Positions 18,458 through 26,338 of a stretch of 64,000 nucleotides of DNA are shown piece after piece. Source of the DNA: Nisaea acidiphila (GTDB taxonomy: Bacteria > Pseudomonadota > Alphaproteobacteria > Thalassobaculales > Thalassobaculaceae); contig NZ_CP102480.1 in the NCBI RefSeq assembly GCF_024662015.1, positions 4,086,501 through 4,150,500 on the forward strand. Reading direction: 5' to 3'. Position 1 is the first letter of the stretch, and the number at the start of each line of letters is the position of its first letter. Made by a program: the position numbers and the translations under genes. A model generated the notes under the pieces. That model was not told the DNA's origin. It worked only from the letters and a program-made list of their open reading frames with translations, and did no database searches.

Positions 18458-18519
18458 GCCGCAACGATGCGGTATCTCAGTCAAGTGGCCTCGTGCGAGG
18501 CATGCAGCAGTGGCGCTGC
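18458..18519 (+). promoter_or_regulatory. Possible second ANTAR (NasT) target: two hexaloop hairpins
   Basis: CCGC/GCGG closes the hexaloop AACGAT (18459-18472), and GCAGC/GCTGC closes AGTGGC (18504-18519). Both loops have A at position 1 and G at position 4, the ANTAR consensus. A further GCCTCG/CGAGGC stem lies between them. The stems are short and no strong U-tract terminator follows, so this is tentative. Confidence 0.35.
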
Positions 18520-18769
18520 GACTTCGGTTCTCCCGCTTGCCGGGCGAGCTGTGGGATCGCGGCGATCTCTCCGCGTTTCCAGACCGAATTACCGTACGGC
18601 GCCGGCGATACCGGCGTCATCGAGGTCAGAGTGGAGACCACATGCCGGACCAGCACGCACTCCTTTCCGGAAACGATTCCTCGGGGCCCGTCCCGTTCGG
18701 CCATCCGCTCTCTTCGCTTGCGCACAGGCCTGTCGCCATTGACCGGCCGTCCTGCACACAGGCGAGGCC

Positions 18770-18812
18770 CACGGCAGCTGCCGTGCGCTGCGCCGTTTCC
18801 TCCTGAAAGGAG
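18770..18812 (+). promoter_or_regulatory. Palindrome and ribosome-site-masking hairpin before the channel gene
   Basis: A perfect 16-base palindrome, CACGGCAGCTGCCGTG, is followed by CTCCT-GAA-AGGAG. In the latter the Shine-Dalgarno sequence of the channel gene (18808-18812) pairs with an upstream CTCCT. The ribosome site is thus in a small hairpin 6 bases before the ATG, which could lower or regulate translation. Confidence 0.4.
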
Positions 18813-18818
18813 CCAGAT

Positions 18819-19667
18819 ATGGCTTACATCGTCCCGTCCGAGTTCGCGGCGAAGATGATCGACGCAGGTGAGTCGAAAGTCTTCATGTCGACCAAGGACA
18901 CTTTGATCCGGGCCTATATGGCCGGCGCCATCCTTGCCCTTGCCGCCGCGTTTGCGGTCACCGTCGCGGTGAATACCGGTCAGTTCCTGATCGGAGCGCT
19001 GCTCTTCCCGGTCGGTTTCTGCACCCTCTACCTTCTTGGTTTCGACCTGTTGACCGGTGTCTTCACACTCTGCCCACTGGCCTTGCTCGACAAGCGTCCG
19101 GGCGTGACGCTTGGCGGCGTGCTCCGGAATTGGGGCCAGGTCTTCGTCGGCAATTTCGCGGGCGCCTTCACGGTCGCCGTATTCATGGCCATCATCTTCA
19201 CGTTCGGCTTTTCCGAAGAGCCGAATGCTGTCGGCCAGAAGATCGGCGTAATCGGCGAGTCGCGGACGGTCGGTTATGCCGACCATGGCTGGGCCGGCAT
19301 GCTGACGCTCTTCATCCGTGCGGTGATGTGTAACTGGATGGTTTCGACCGGCGTCGTCGCAGCGATGATGTCGAGTTCGGTCTCCGGCAAGGTCATCGCC
19401 ATGTGGATGCCGATCCTGATCTTTTTCTATCTCGGCTTCGAGCACTCCATCGTGAACATGTTCCTGTTCCCGTCGGGACTGCTGCTTGGCGGCGATTTCA
19501 CCTGGGGCGATTACCTGCTCTGGAACGAAATCCCGACGGTGATCGGCAACCTGGTCGGCGGCCTGACATTCGTCGGCGCGACGATCTACGCCACCCACTA
19601 CAAGACCTCGCCGAAGCGGAACGAGATCCAAACCGCTTCGACCTCGGCCCGCATGCCGGCCGAATAA
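18819..19667 (+). CDS. Formate/nitrite transporter family (FNT) channel, probably nitrite
   Basis: A 282-residue membrane protein of the FocA/NirC family with about six membrane helices. Typical segments are PSEFAAKMIDAGESK at the start, GFDLLTGVFTL, the Asn-containing VMCNWMV and GFEHSIVNM. The conserved pore-region His of the last motif is present. Nitrite is the likely substrate because it lies beside the nitrate cluster; cyanate cannot be ruled out since cyanase is encoded in the same operon. The start ATG at 18819 has AGGAG 6 bases upstream. Confidence 0.9.
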   Translation: MAYIVPSEFAAKMIDAGESKVFMSTKDTLIRAYMAGAILALAAAFAVTVAVNTGQFLIGALLFPVGFCTLYLLGFDLLTGVFTLCPLALLDKRPGVTLGGVLRNWGQVFVGNFAGAFTVAVFMAIIFTFGFSEEPNAVGQKIGVIGESRTVGYADHGWAGMLTLFIRAVMCNWMVSTGVVAAMMSSSVSGKVIAMWMPILIFFYLGFEHSIVNMFLFPSGLLLGGDFTWGDYLLWNEIPTVIGNLVGGLTFVGATIYATHYKTSPKRNEIQTASTSARMPAE

Positions 19668-19680
19668 AATCTCGACGGGA

Positions 19681-19702
19681 GCCCCGGCCGTATGGCCGGG
19701 GC
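19681..19702 (+). other. Intercistronic hairpin after the channel gene
   Basis: GCCCCGGCC and GGCCGGGGC form a perfect 9-bp stem around a GTAT loop, between the channel stop codon and the kinase start. No U tract follows, so it more likely stabilises the upstream message or lowers downstream expression than terminates fully. Confidence 0.6.
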
Positions 19703-19720
19703 CCTCCATCGGAGTCCCGG

Positions 19721-21460
19721 ATGCCCTATGACATGAACGCGTCCCCGACCCTTGCAGTCAGTATCGGGAGCTACTCCGACTCCGGCCGGAAGAAGGTCAA
19801 TCAGGACTTCCACGGCGCACTTCTGCCCGAAGGCCGGAACCTGGCGTTAAAGGGCATCGTGCTCGCGGTCGCCGACGGTATCGGCTCCAGCACCGTCAGC
19901 CGTGAGGCGGCGGAAACCTGCATCAAGTCGTTGCTGACGGACTACTACTGCACGGCCGACAGCTGGACGACACGCTCCGCCGCCAGCCGCGTCATCGCAG
20001 CGACCAATTCCTGGCTTCATTCACAGAACAGGCGGGCTCATCTTGAGAGCATCGATCTCGGCTGGGTCTGCACGCTCTCCGCTGTCATCCTCAAACACCG
20101 GACGGCCCATATCTTTCATGTCGGCGACAGCAGGATCAGCCGGCTCTCGGGCGACAGCCTGGAGCCGCTCACCCGGGACCATCGCCATGTTGTCTCCGAG
20201 AGCGACAGCTATCTCGGCCGCGCCATGGGGGCCGCTCCGTCGGTCGAGATTGATTATCTGCCGGTCGATCTCGCCCCCGGCGATGTGTTGTTGCTCACCA
20301 CTGACGGGATTCACGATCATCTGCCGCAGCGCGCCGCCGCGGAATGTATCCGCGACAGCGCTTCGCTCGATGCGGCGGCGGAAGCGATCGCCGCGATCGC
20401 CCTCGAACATGGCAGCGACGATAATTTGACGGTCCAGATCGTTCGGATCGAGTCGCTCCCGGAAGCGACCGCGGAAGCGCCATCGACTGCCGAAGCCCAG
20501 CTTCCTCCGCCGCCCTTGCCGAACGCGGGGGATGTTCTGGACGGCTACAGGATCTTGCGCGCCCTGCACGCGAGCCATCGCAGCCACATCTTTCTCGCGT
20601 CGGCGCCCGACGGCCGTCAGGTCGTGCTCAAGATTCCCTCCCTCGACCAGCGGGAGGATGCCGCTTACCTGCGTCGTTTCGCGATGGAGGAATGGGTCGC
20701 CAGGCGGATCACAAGCCCCCACGTTCTCGCGGCGGTCCCATCACCCGAAGAAAGAACGGCCCTCTACACTGTCACCGAGTTCGTCTCCGGACGCACGCTT
20801 CGGCAATGGATGCGGGACCACCCCGCGCCGAACCTCGACAAGGTTCGCGACATTGTCCGTCAGATCGCGATGGGCCTGCGCGCCTTCCACCGTCAGGAGA
20901 TGCTGCATCAGGATCTCCGCCCTGAGAATATCATGATCGACGACGAGGGAACGGTGAAGATCATCGACCTCGGATCGACCTATATCGCCGGAGTCGATGA
21001 AGCGGCTCCGGAACCGCAGGAAATCCTGGGGACGCTTCAATACACGGCCCCCGAATATTTCACGGGAGAGCCCGTGAACTGGTCCGCAGACCTCTTCTCT
21101 CTCGGGATCATCGCTTACGAAATGCTGACGGGCCGGCTGGCATATGGGACGACAGTTTCCAGGATCCGCAGCCGCCGCGATCTCGGCCGGCTCACCTATC
21201 GCAGCGCCTGCGGCGAGGACAACGTCGTGCCGGACTGGATGGACGAGGCGCTGCGGCGCGCCATCAGTCCGCATCCCTCGCGGCGCCAGGCGGCGCTTTC
21301 CGAGTTCGTCGGCGAGCTCTCCGCTCCGGGACCCGGCTGGCGTGCCCGGACCCAGCGCCCGTTCGCCGAACGCGATCCGGTCCGGTTCTGGAAGATCGTC
21401 TCGCTTGTACTCGCTCTGCTTGTCGTCGTGCTTCTCGTGCGGCTCGCGGACGGATTTTGA
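19721..21460 (+). CDS. Fused PP2C-type protein phosphatase / Ser-Thr protein kinase with C-terminal membrane anchor
   Basis: A 579-residue protein. Residues about 10-250 are a PP2C phosphatase domain with the metal-binding motifs ADGIGSS, GDSRI, TTDGIHD and SDDNLTV. Residues about 270-530 are a Hanks-type kinase: VVLK (ATP lysine), HQDLRPEN (catalytic Asp and Asn), IIDLGS in place of DFG, and GTLQYTAPEYF. The glycine-rich loop is replaced by LHASHRSHIFLA with no GxG. A single hydrophobic helix (VSLVLALLVVVLLV) ends the chain. Pseudomonas aeruginosa has a kinase gene (PA1782) in its nitrate assimilation locus, so such linkage is known. Target and role are unknown; control of nitrogen uptake is inferred. 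ATG at 19721; 19733 is an alternative. Confidence 0.9.
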   Translation: MPYDMNASPTLAVSIGSYSDSGRKKVNQDFHGALLPEGRNLALKGIVLAVADGIGSSTVSREAAETCIKSLLTDYYCTADSWTTRSAASRVIAATNSWLHSQNRRAHLESIDLGWVCTLSAVILKHRTAHIFHVGDSRISRLSGDSLEPLTRDHRHVVSESDSYLGRAMGAAPSVEIDYLPVDLAPGDVLLLTTDGIHDHLPQRAAAECIRDSASLDAAAEAIAAIALEHGSDDNLTVQIVRIESLPEATAEAPSTAEAQLPPPPLPNAGDVLDGYRILRALHASHRSHIFLASAPDGRQVVLKIPSLDQREDAAYLRRFAMEEWVARRITSPHVLAAVPSPEERTALYTVTEFVSGRTLRQWMRDHPAPNLDKVRDIVRQIAMGLRAFHRQEMLHQDLRPENIMIDDEGTVKIIDLGSTYIAGVDEAAPEPQEILGTLQYTAPEYFTGEPVNWSADLFSLGIIAYEMLTGRLAYGTTVSRIRSRRDLGRLTYRSACGEDNVVPDWMDEALRRAISPHPSRRQAALSEFVGELSAPGPGWRARTQRPFAERDPVRFWKIVSLVLALLVVVLLVRLADGF

Positions 21461-21487
21461 TCGTCACGTTTAAAGAAAAGGAAATCC

Positions 21488-21937
21488 ATGACTCTCGAAA
21501 ACAAGGAAGATGTCACTGTTCTGATCCTCAAGTTCAAACGGGCTGCCGGGCTCACCTGGGAGGGGATTGCGGAAAAGATCGGCATGAGCCCGGTCTGGAC
21601 CCACTCGGCCTGCATGGGCATGAACGCCATGCCGAAGGACAAGGCCGAAGCTCTGGTCAAGGTGCTCGCGCTGCCGCAGGAGGCCGCCCTGATCCTTGAG
21701 GAAAGCCCGACCAAGGTCTGGGAACAGAGGGTTCCGACCGATCCCTGTATCTATCGCCTCTACGAGATCGTCGGCGTCTATGGGCCAACCATTAAGGCGC
21801 TGATCCACGAGAAGTTCGGTGACGGCATCATGTCCGCGATCGATTTCGACATGTCCGTGACCCGGGTGGAGAACCCGAAAGGCGACCGGGTGAAAATCGA
21901 GATGTCCGGAAAATATCTCGCCTACAATTCCTGGTAA
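21488..21937 (+). CDS. cynS: Cyanate hydratase (cyanase)
   Basis: A 149-residue enzyme converting cyanate and bicarbonate to ammonia and two CO2 (via carbamate), giving another ammonium source. The N-terminal helical domain contains GLTWEGIAEKIGMSPVWTH. The C-terminal catalytic region carries the three active-site residues by alignment to E. coli: Arg90 and Glu93 in YRLYE and Ser116 in IMSAIDF. It ends in the family's GKYLAYNSW-type tail. It lies 27 bases after the kinase gene and closes the operon; AAAGGAAA is upstream of the ATG. No dedicated cyanate transporter is seen apart from the FNT channel. Confidence 0.97.
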   Translation: MTLENKEDVTVLILKFKRAAGLTWEGIAEKIGMSPVWTHSACMGMNAMPKDKAEALVKVLALPQEAALILEESPTKVWEQRVPTDPCIYRLYEIVGVYGPTIKALIHEKFGDGIMSAIDFDMSVTRVENPKGDRVKIEMSGKYLAYNSW

Positions 21938-21984
21938 TGAAAAGGGAAGTGATCTTCGGATGTGGCCTCCAGATGCGAACGGAC

Positions 21985-22015
21985 ACTGCTTGAGCGGCGA
22001 CCACTTTCCGCCAAA
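21985..22015 (+). repeat. Distal copy of the tRNA-Lys 3'-end repeat (possible att-like site)
   Basis: This copy matches 26 of 31 bases of 4331-4361, with the final 16 identical, and lies 47 bases after the cyanase stop codon. The five mismatches all fall in the part that corresponds to the tRNA, so it is not a functional tRNA end. Confidence 0.4.
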
Positions 22016-22190
22016 CATCAGTTCCGGTTTTCCCGCAATTACCGCCGAAGCATGGCGCCCGGCGATACGTGCCGGTCCAGCCGGGATTGGTTCTATTTGC
22101 GATTTATTTGATTCAATTTCGATGAAGCGTGTAGGCTGACTCCGGCAGAGATTGGCGAAGCGAACTGTCTCCGAGAAACGGGGGATTGAT

Positions 22191-22688
22191 TTGACGCCGG
22201 AGATCGTATGGGGCTCGGCCAGGGACGAGCGGCGCCTGCTTGACGCGGAGACGGTTCCCGCGCGTCATCCGGTGCGGCTGTTCCACGAATATTATCTCTC
22301 GCGGCGCGAACGCGATGGCTATCTTGACCGTAAAGCCCTCGATCCCGCGGAATTGGTCACGCTTTTGCCCTGGGTTCAGATCCTCGAGGAGATGGAGGAC
22401 GGAAGTTTCAATCACCGTCTGATCGGCACGGCGGTGACCGACTTGGTCGGGCTCGACAATACCGGAAAACCGTTCGGATACGGCATCAGCGACGATTTCA
22501 AGGAGCTGCGTCTCGAGGAGTTCCAGGCCGCGTTTCGGACTGGCGATCCTGTCTTTTCCAGATCCTCCCTGATGCAGGATGACCGAAGCTTCATCACCGT
22601 GATACGGGGCGTTTTCCCCGGCAAGGCGGGCCGCCGGCGCTTGGTCTATATGCCCCTCGCGGCGGAAGAAAAGCGTTTGTACGAGTAA
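22191..22688 (+). CDS. PAS_5-type (DUF1457) single-domain protein
   Basis: A 165-residue protein with the pattern of small alphaproteobacterial PAS_5 proteins: HPVRLFHEYYLSRRERDG, DPAELVTLLPWVQILE, FNHRLIGTAVTDLVG. There is no attached output domain. The TTG at 22191 is preferred because GGGGGA lies 5 bases upstream; an in-frame TTG at 22152 would add 13 residues. Function is unknown; related proteins are assumed to sense a ligand. A second member is encoded convergently just downstream, and two more occur at about 48 and 51 kb. Confidence 0.7.
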   Translation: MTPEIVWGSARDERRLLDAETVPARHPVRLFHEYYLSRRERDGYLDRKALDPAELVTLLPWVQILEEMEDGSFNHRLIGTAVTDLVGLDNTGKPFGYGISDDFKELRLEEFQAAFRTGDPVFSRSSLMQDDRSFITVIRGVFPGKAGRRRLVYMPLAAEEKRLYE

Positions 22689-22728
22689 CGGATATTGACG
22701 GCTGGCCGTTTCAGCCATGCCGTCCGGC

Positions 22729-23220
22729 TCAATAGCCGTCTTCGAGGTCCGTCTGGCGTTCGAAATCGAGCACCGCCAGCAGCATGTTGACGGATTCCCC
22801 ATCGTTCGAGAGCGGCAGGATCGCGCGTTCGATCTTGTGGCGATAGTCGTCGGGCTTGCGAAAGGAATGGTCCGAGAATACCGGGCGCTTCTCCGTGACG
22901 GCCAGACCGTATTCGCGCAGCACCTTTTCCCGGACGTCGCCGAAGTCGATCTCGTCCAGATAGCTGCCGGTATAGTCGCTGCCGAACATCTCGACGATCT
23001 TCGTGCCGGCAAGCCGCACTTTCATCCGGTTCCGGGAGCCTTCGACATCCAAAAGGATAATCAAGGGAAGGAGCCCGGGCATTTCCAGCGGGTCGAAGTC
23101 GGCACGGCTGGCCATCGGCCGGTCCCGCCGTTTTTCCTGCCAAAGCCGGAAGGCTTCGCGCAGCAGTGGAGAACTCACATTCTCGAACGGTTTTTCGGAG
23201 ACGTTCGCTTTCGGGGTCAC
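22729..23220 (-). CDS. PAS_5-type (DUF1457) single-domain protein
   Basis: A 163-residue member of the same family, with SRADFDPLEMPGLLPLIILLDVE, VRLAGTKIVEMFGSDYTG and a C-terminal strand ILPLSNDGESVNMLLAVLDF. It converges on the other PAS_5 gene with a 40-base gap. No signal peptide or output domain. Start at the ATG at 23220; a later ATG (residue 37) would cut into the fold. Role unknown. Confidence 0.75.
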   Translation of the reverse strand: MTPKANVSEKPFENVSSPLLREAFRLWQEKRRDRPMASRADFDPLEMPGLLPLIILLDVEGSRNRMKVRLAGTKIVEMFGSDYTGSYLDEIDFGDVREKVLREYGLAVTEKRPVFSDHSFRKPDDYRHKIERAILPLSNDGESVNMLLAVLDFERQTDLEDGY

Positions 23221-23342
23221 GCGGCATCACTCACTGGCGGGCAGAGTGAGAAATTGCACTACAGCAACCTTGGCGCGTGGTGAAGTAAAAAATACACCGG
23301 AAAATAATATGGGGGCAGTTTTTGCTATAGCCGGACAGTAAC

Positions 23343-23882
23343 TTAGGAAACAGGTCCGCATCCGCGCAGTTTCGCTGTCGCTCGGCCGTCCGGCAGGAAA
23401 AACGCGGTCGAAGGTTCCTCGCCGACCGTTGTGATCACGATCGTGGCCCCGGCGATCTCGGCACCGTCGATCACTGTCTGGCCCCAGGCGCTTTCGGCGG
23501 AGGTGTCATCGACGTCCACGGTGAAGATGACGCGCTGTCCGGCTTCAAGCGTGCCAAACAGGATCGACGCGACGCGGTCGCCGTCGCGGACCGGAGCGAA
23601 GCTGCGCACTGCCTCGCGGCCCTCCAGAAGCTCGAACGGCTGGTAGACGCTCGCGCCGGCGCCGCCTTCGGAAATGTCGAACACCAGGCCGGCGGCCGAA
23701 CTGCGTAGATCGATCTGAAGGCCAAAATCGTAGAGGTCGCAGGTGCTTCGGTTCTCCACGATGATCAGATCGACCGGGGAGGCTTCGGTGAAGGTGACGG
23801 ACAAATCTTCGGCCGCGGCGGCTGGGGCCGAGGCGAGCAGCAGGACCGGGAGCAGGGCGTGCAATCTGTCGAGCCGGATCAT
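23343..23882 (-). CDS. Secreted hypothetical protein (aggregation-factor-core-like)
   Basis: A 179-residue protein with a clear Sec signal (LLPVLLLASAPAAAAED). The mature part is predicted beta-rich and acidic, with two cysteines (STCDLYDF near residue 48 and GCGPVS at the end) that could form a disulfide. Segments such as SAAGLVFDISEGGAGASVYQPFELLEG resemble proteins often labelled 'aggregation factor core' in alphaproteobacteria; that label is from memory and says little about function. No partner is evident nearby. Confidence 0.7.
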   Translation of the reverse strand: MIRLDRLHALLPVLLLASAPAAAAEDLSVTFTEASPVDLIIVENRSTCDLYDFGLQIDLRSSAAGLVFDISEGGAGASVYQPFELLEGREAVRSFAPVRDGDRVASILFGTLEAGQRVIFTVDVDDTSAESAWGQTVIDGAEIAGATIVITTVGEEPSTAFFLPDGRATAKLRGCGPVS

Positions 23883-23926
23883 TTTGAAGAATGTAGAACG
23901 CTGGTCCCGAGAGCAAAGGGGCGAGG

Positions 23927-26338
23927 TCAGCCGGCGTCTGCAATGCGTGCGCGCATCCGGTTTCCGTTCGGGTCGAAGGCGGCCCCCGCTTGAGCACGCG
24001 CACCGACCGGTTCTCCTGCGACATCGATTTCCAGGTCTTTGCCGATGGCATGCGGATCGAGTAGGGCGAGTGCCACCGGCGCGCCAATGCGGTAGCCAAA
24101 AGCGGCCGAGCTGGTCTTGCCGACAATCGCGCCGTCGAGCCTCACGGGTTCGTTGCCAAGCGGCCAGGAGTCGGTTTCGGCGATCAAGGTTGCCACCGTT
24201 GGCCGGTCCGAGCGTTCTCGCCGTGCTTCAAGGGCGTCCCGGCCGATGAAGCCGGTTTCCCAGGCCACGGCGAAGCCGAGTCCGAGCTGTAGCGGATCGA
24301 GATCGGTGTCGATGTCATGTCCGTAGGCGAGAAACTGTTTCTCGATCCGCATCGCGGTTTGGGCGAACAACCCGGCCGGGCGCGCGCCGGCCTCGGAAAG
24401 GGCGTGGAGTATGATTTCGGCATCTTCCGATCTGCAGGTGATCTCCCAGCCATATTCGCCGACATAGGAGAGCCGCGCCGCCCGTATCGGCCGTCCGGCA
24501 ATCTCGGACGCGGCGTGGGAGAAGTAGCGGATGCTGTTGAGGTCCGTAGCGCCGATCCGATCCGCGATCGCTCCGCTTTCGGGCCCCATCAGTCCCAGGA
24601 CAGCATATTCCTCGGTCTCGTCCGTCACGGTCACGCGTTCGTCGGTCTTGAGATGCCGCCGGAGCCAGGCGAGGTCACGCTTGACTGCGCCGGTGCCGAC
24701 ATAGAGACGGTAAGATTCATCGTCGAGACGGAGGGCGGTCAGGTCGCTCTCGATTCCGCCTCGCGCATTCAGCATGGTGGTGTAAATCGCGCGTCCCGGA
24801 GGCTTGGCCATATCATTGGCGCAGACACGGTTGAGGAATTGCTCCGCATCGGGACCTCGCACCGCGATCTTGCCAAATGTTGACTGGTCGAAGATCGCGG
24901 CGCCTTCGTGCGCAATTCTAATCTCCGCCCCGACAGCATCGAACCATGCCGGTTTCCCGAAGCTCAGCGGTTCTGCTGCCTCGTCGCTGAAATAGAGCGG
25001 CCGTTCCCAGCCATAGACTTGGCCGAATTGGGCGCCGGCACCGCGCCAGGCCGCATCCAGGGGCATTCGGCGGAGATCGCGGGCGCTCGACCATTGCCGC
25101 CCGGGGTAGGTGATCTCGTAATGCTTTCCCAGCACTTCGGGAGCGCGGGCTGCAAGGGCGCCGGCGGAATTCAGGCATGCAGGAAAGCGCTTCGGGTCGG
25201 CTTCATGGAGGTCTACCGGAGGGTGGCCGTCGCGGATTGTGTGAGCGAGTGCCATTCCGGCGCCGCCGCCGGTCGCGACCCCGACGGAGTTCATTCCGCA
25301 TCCGAGGAACAGCCCACGCGTCTCTGCGGTCTCGCCGAGCAGGAAAGAGCCGTCCGGTGTGAAGCTCTCGGGGCCGTTCAGCAGCATCTTCACCTCCGCC
25401 GTCTCAAGCGCGGGCAGCCGGTGAAGCGCGCCGGTCATCATCGGTTCGAAATGATCCCAGTCCTCAGGCAAGAGCTGGAACGCGAAATCCTCTCCTAGCC
25501 GTGCCGGGTCGATCGATTTGCCGAGCGGCTCGAAGCAGCCGACGAGAAGGCCGCCGGAATCGTCCCGGATATAGAGATGGGAATCGTGGTCGGAGAGTGT
25601 CGGCAGATTGCCTTCGATTCCCGCGACCGGTTTGGTCAGGAGATAGAAGTGCTCGCATGGCCACACCGGCACTTCTGCGCCGGCTCTCGCGGCAGCCTCC
25701 CGGCTCCAAAGGCCCGTGCAGAGCGCGACCGCATCGGTCCGGATCCGGCCGGCCGCGGTTTCGACAGCGGTTACACGGCCGCCGTCCGTTTCGATCCCGA
25801 GCATCGGTGTGTCCTCGAAAACTTTGGCACCTCGGGCTTTCGCGCCTTTGACGAGGGCGGCGCAGAGATCCGAGGGACTGACCCGTCCGTCGTCCGGCGA
25901 CCAGACCGCGCCGATCACATCCTCCGCATTCATCAGAGGCCAGCGCTCTTTCGCCTCGCCGGCGGAGACGACGCTCGCTTCGACGCCATAGAGCGCCGCG
26001 AGGGCCGCCTGGCGGCGGATATGGGTCATCCGATCCTGTGAAGTCGCGATCGACAGGGAGCCCTTGTTGATCCAGCCTGTGGCCTGCCCGGTCTCTTCTT
26101 CGAGTGAGGAAAAGAGCTCGATCGAGTAGCGGATCAGATCGGTGAGATTGCGTGTCGAGCGCAACGCTCTGACCTGCGCGGCGGAATGCCAGGTCGTTCC
26201 GGATGTCAGTTTGTTGCGCTCTATCAGGACTGCGTCCGTGATCCCGAGTTTTGCGAGATGATAGAGCGTTGAGCAACCTAGGATCCCGCCGCCGATCACG
26301 ACGACGGATGCGTGGGAGGGAATGGGGTGATCGCTCAT
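23927..26338 (-). CDS. FAD-dependent oxidoreductase fused to GcvT-type aminomethyltransferase (dimethylglycine/sarcosine dehydrogenase family)
   Basis: An 803-residue two-part enzyme. The N-terminal part (about 1-375) is a DAO-type FAD domain starting with VVVIGGGILGCSTLYHLAKLG and containing the flavin-attachment-region SGTTWHSA. The C-terminal part (about 420-800) is a folate-binding GcvT domain (SYVGEYGWEI, QLGLGFAVAWETGFIGRDAL). Such fusions oxidise N-methyl groups and pass the one-carbon unit to tetrahydrofolate. The exact substrate (dimethylglycine, sarcosine or another methylamine compound) cannot be told. Its ATG overlaps the end of the RpiR regulator gene by 4 bases, and a polar amino-acid-type transporter is divergently encoded. 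Confidence 0.9.
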   Translation of the reverse strand: MSDHPIPSHASVVVIGGGILGCSTLYHLAKLGITDAVLIERNKLTSGTTWHSAAQVRALRSTRNLTDLIRYSIELFSSLEEETGQATGWINKGSLSIATSQDRMTHIRRQAALAALYGVEASVVSAGEAKERWPLMNAEDVIGAVWSPDDGRVSPSDLCAALVKGAKARGAKVFEDTPMLGIETDGGRVTAVETAAGRIRTDAVALCTGLWSREAAARAGAEVPVWPCEHFYLLTKPVAGIEGNLPTLSDHDSHLYIRDDSGGLLVGCFEPLGKSIDPARLGEDFAFQLLPEDWDHFEPMMTGALHRLPALETAEVKMLLNGPESFTPDGSFLLGETAETRGLFLGCGMNSVGVATGGGAGMALAHTIRDGHPPVDLHEADPKRFPACLNSAGALAARAPEVLGKHYEITYPGRQWSSARDLRRMPLDAAWRGAGAQFGQVYGWERPLYFSDEAAEPLSFGKPAWFDAVGAEIRIAHEGAAIFDQSTFGKIAVRGPDAEQFLNRVCANDMAKPPGRAIYTTMLNARGGIESDLTALRLDDESYRLYVGTGAVKRDLAWLRRHLKTDERVTVTDETEEYAVLGLMGPESGAIADRIGATDLNSIRYFSHAASEIAGRPIRAARLSYVGEYGWEITCRSEDAEIILHALSEAGARPAGLFAQTAMRIEKQFLAYGHDIDTDLDPLQLGLGFAVAWETGFIGRDALEARRERSDRPTVATLIAETDSWPLGNEPVRLDGAIVGKTSSAAFGYRIGAPVALALLDPHAIGKDLEIDVAGEPVGARAQAGAAFDPNGNRMRARIADAG

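Noticed and set aside
18132-18818. Small genes in the nasT-to-channel gap (frames of 97, 84 and 121 codons)
   Set aside because: Composition and lack of ribosome sites make them unlikely; they overlap the promoter and leader hairpins.
4350-21984. Integrase or transposase inside the possible island
   Set aside because: Every gene in the interval is a nitrogen gene. No recombinase motif was seen, so the island idea rests only on the repeat pair.
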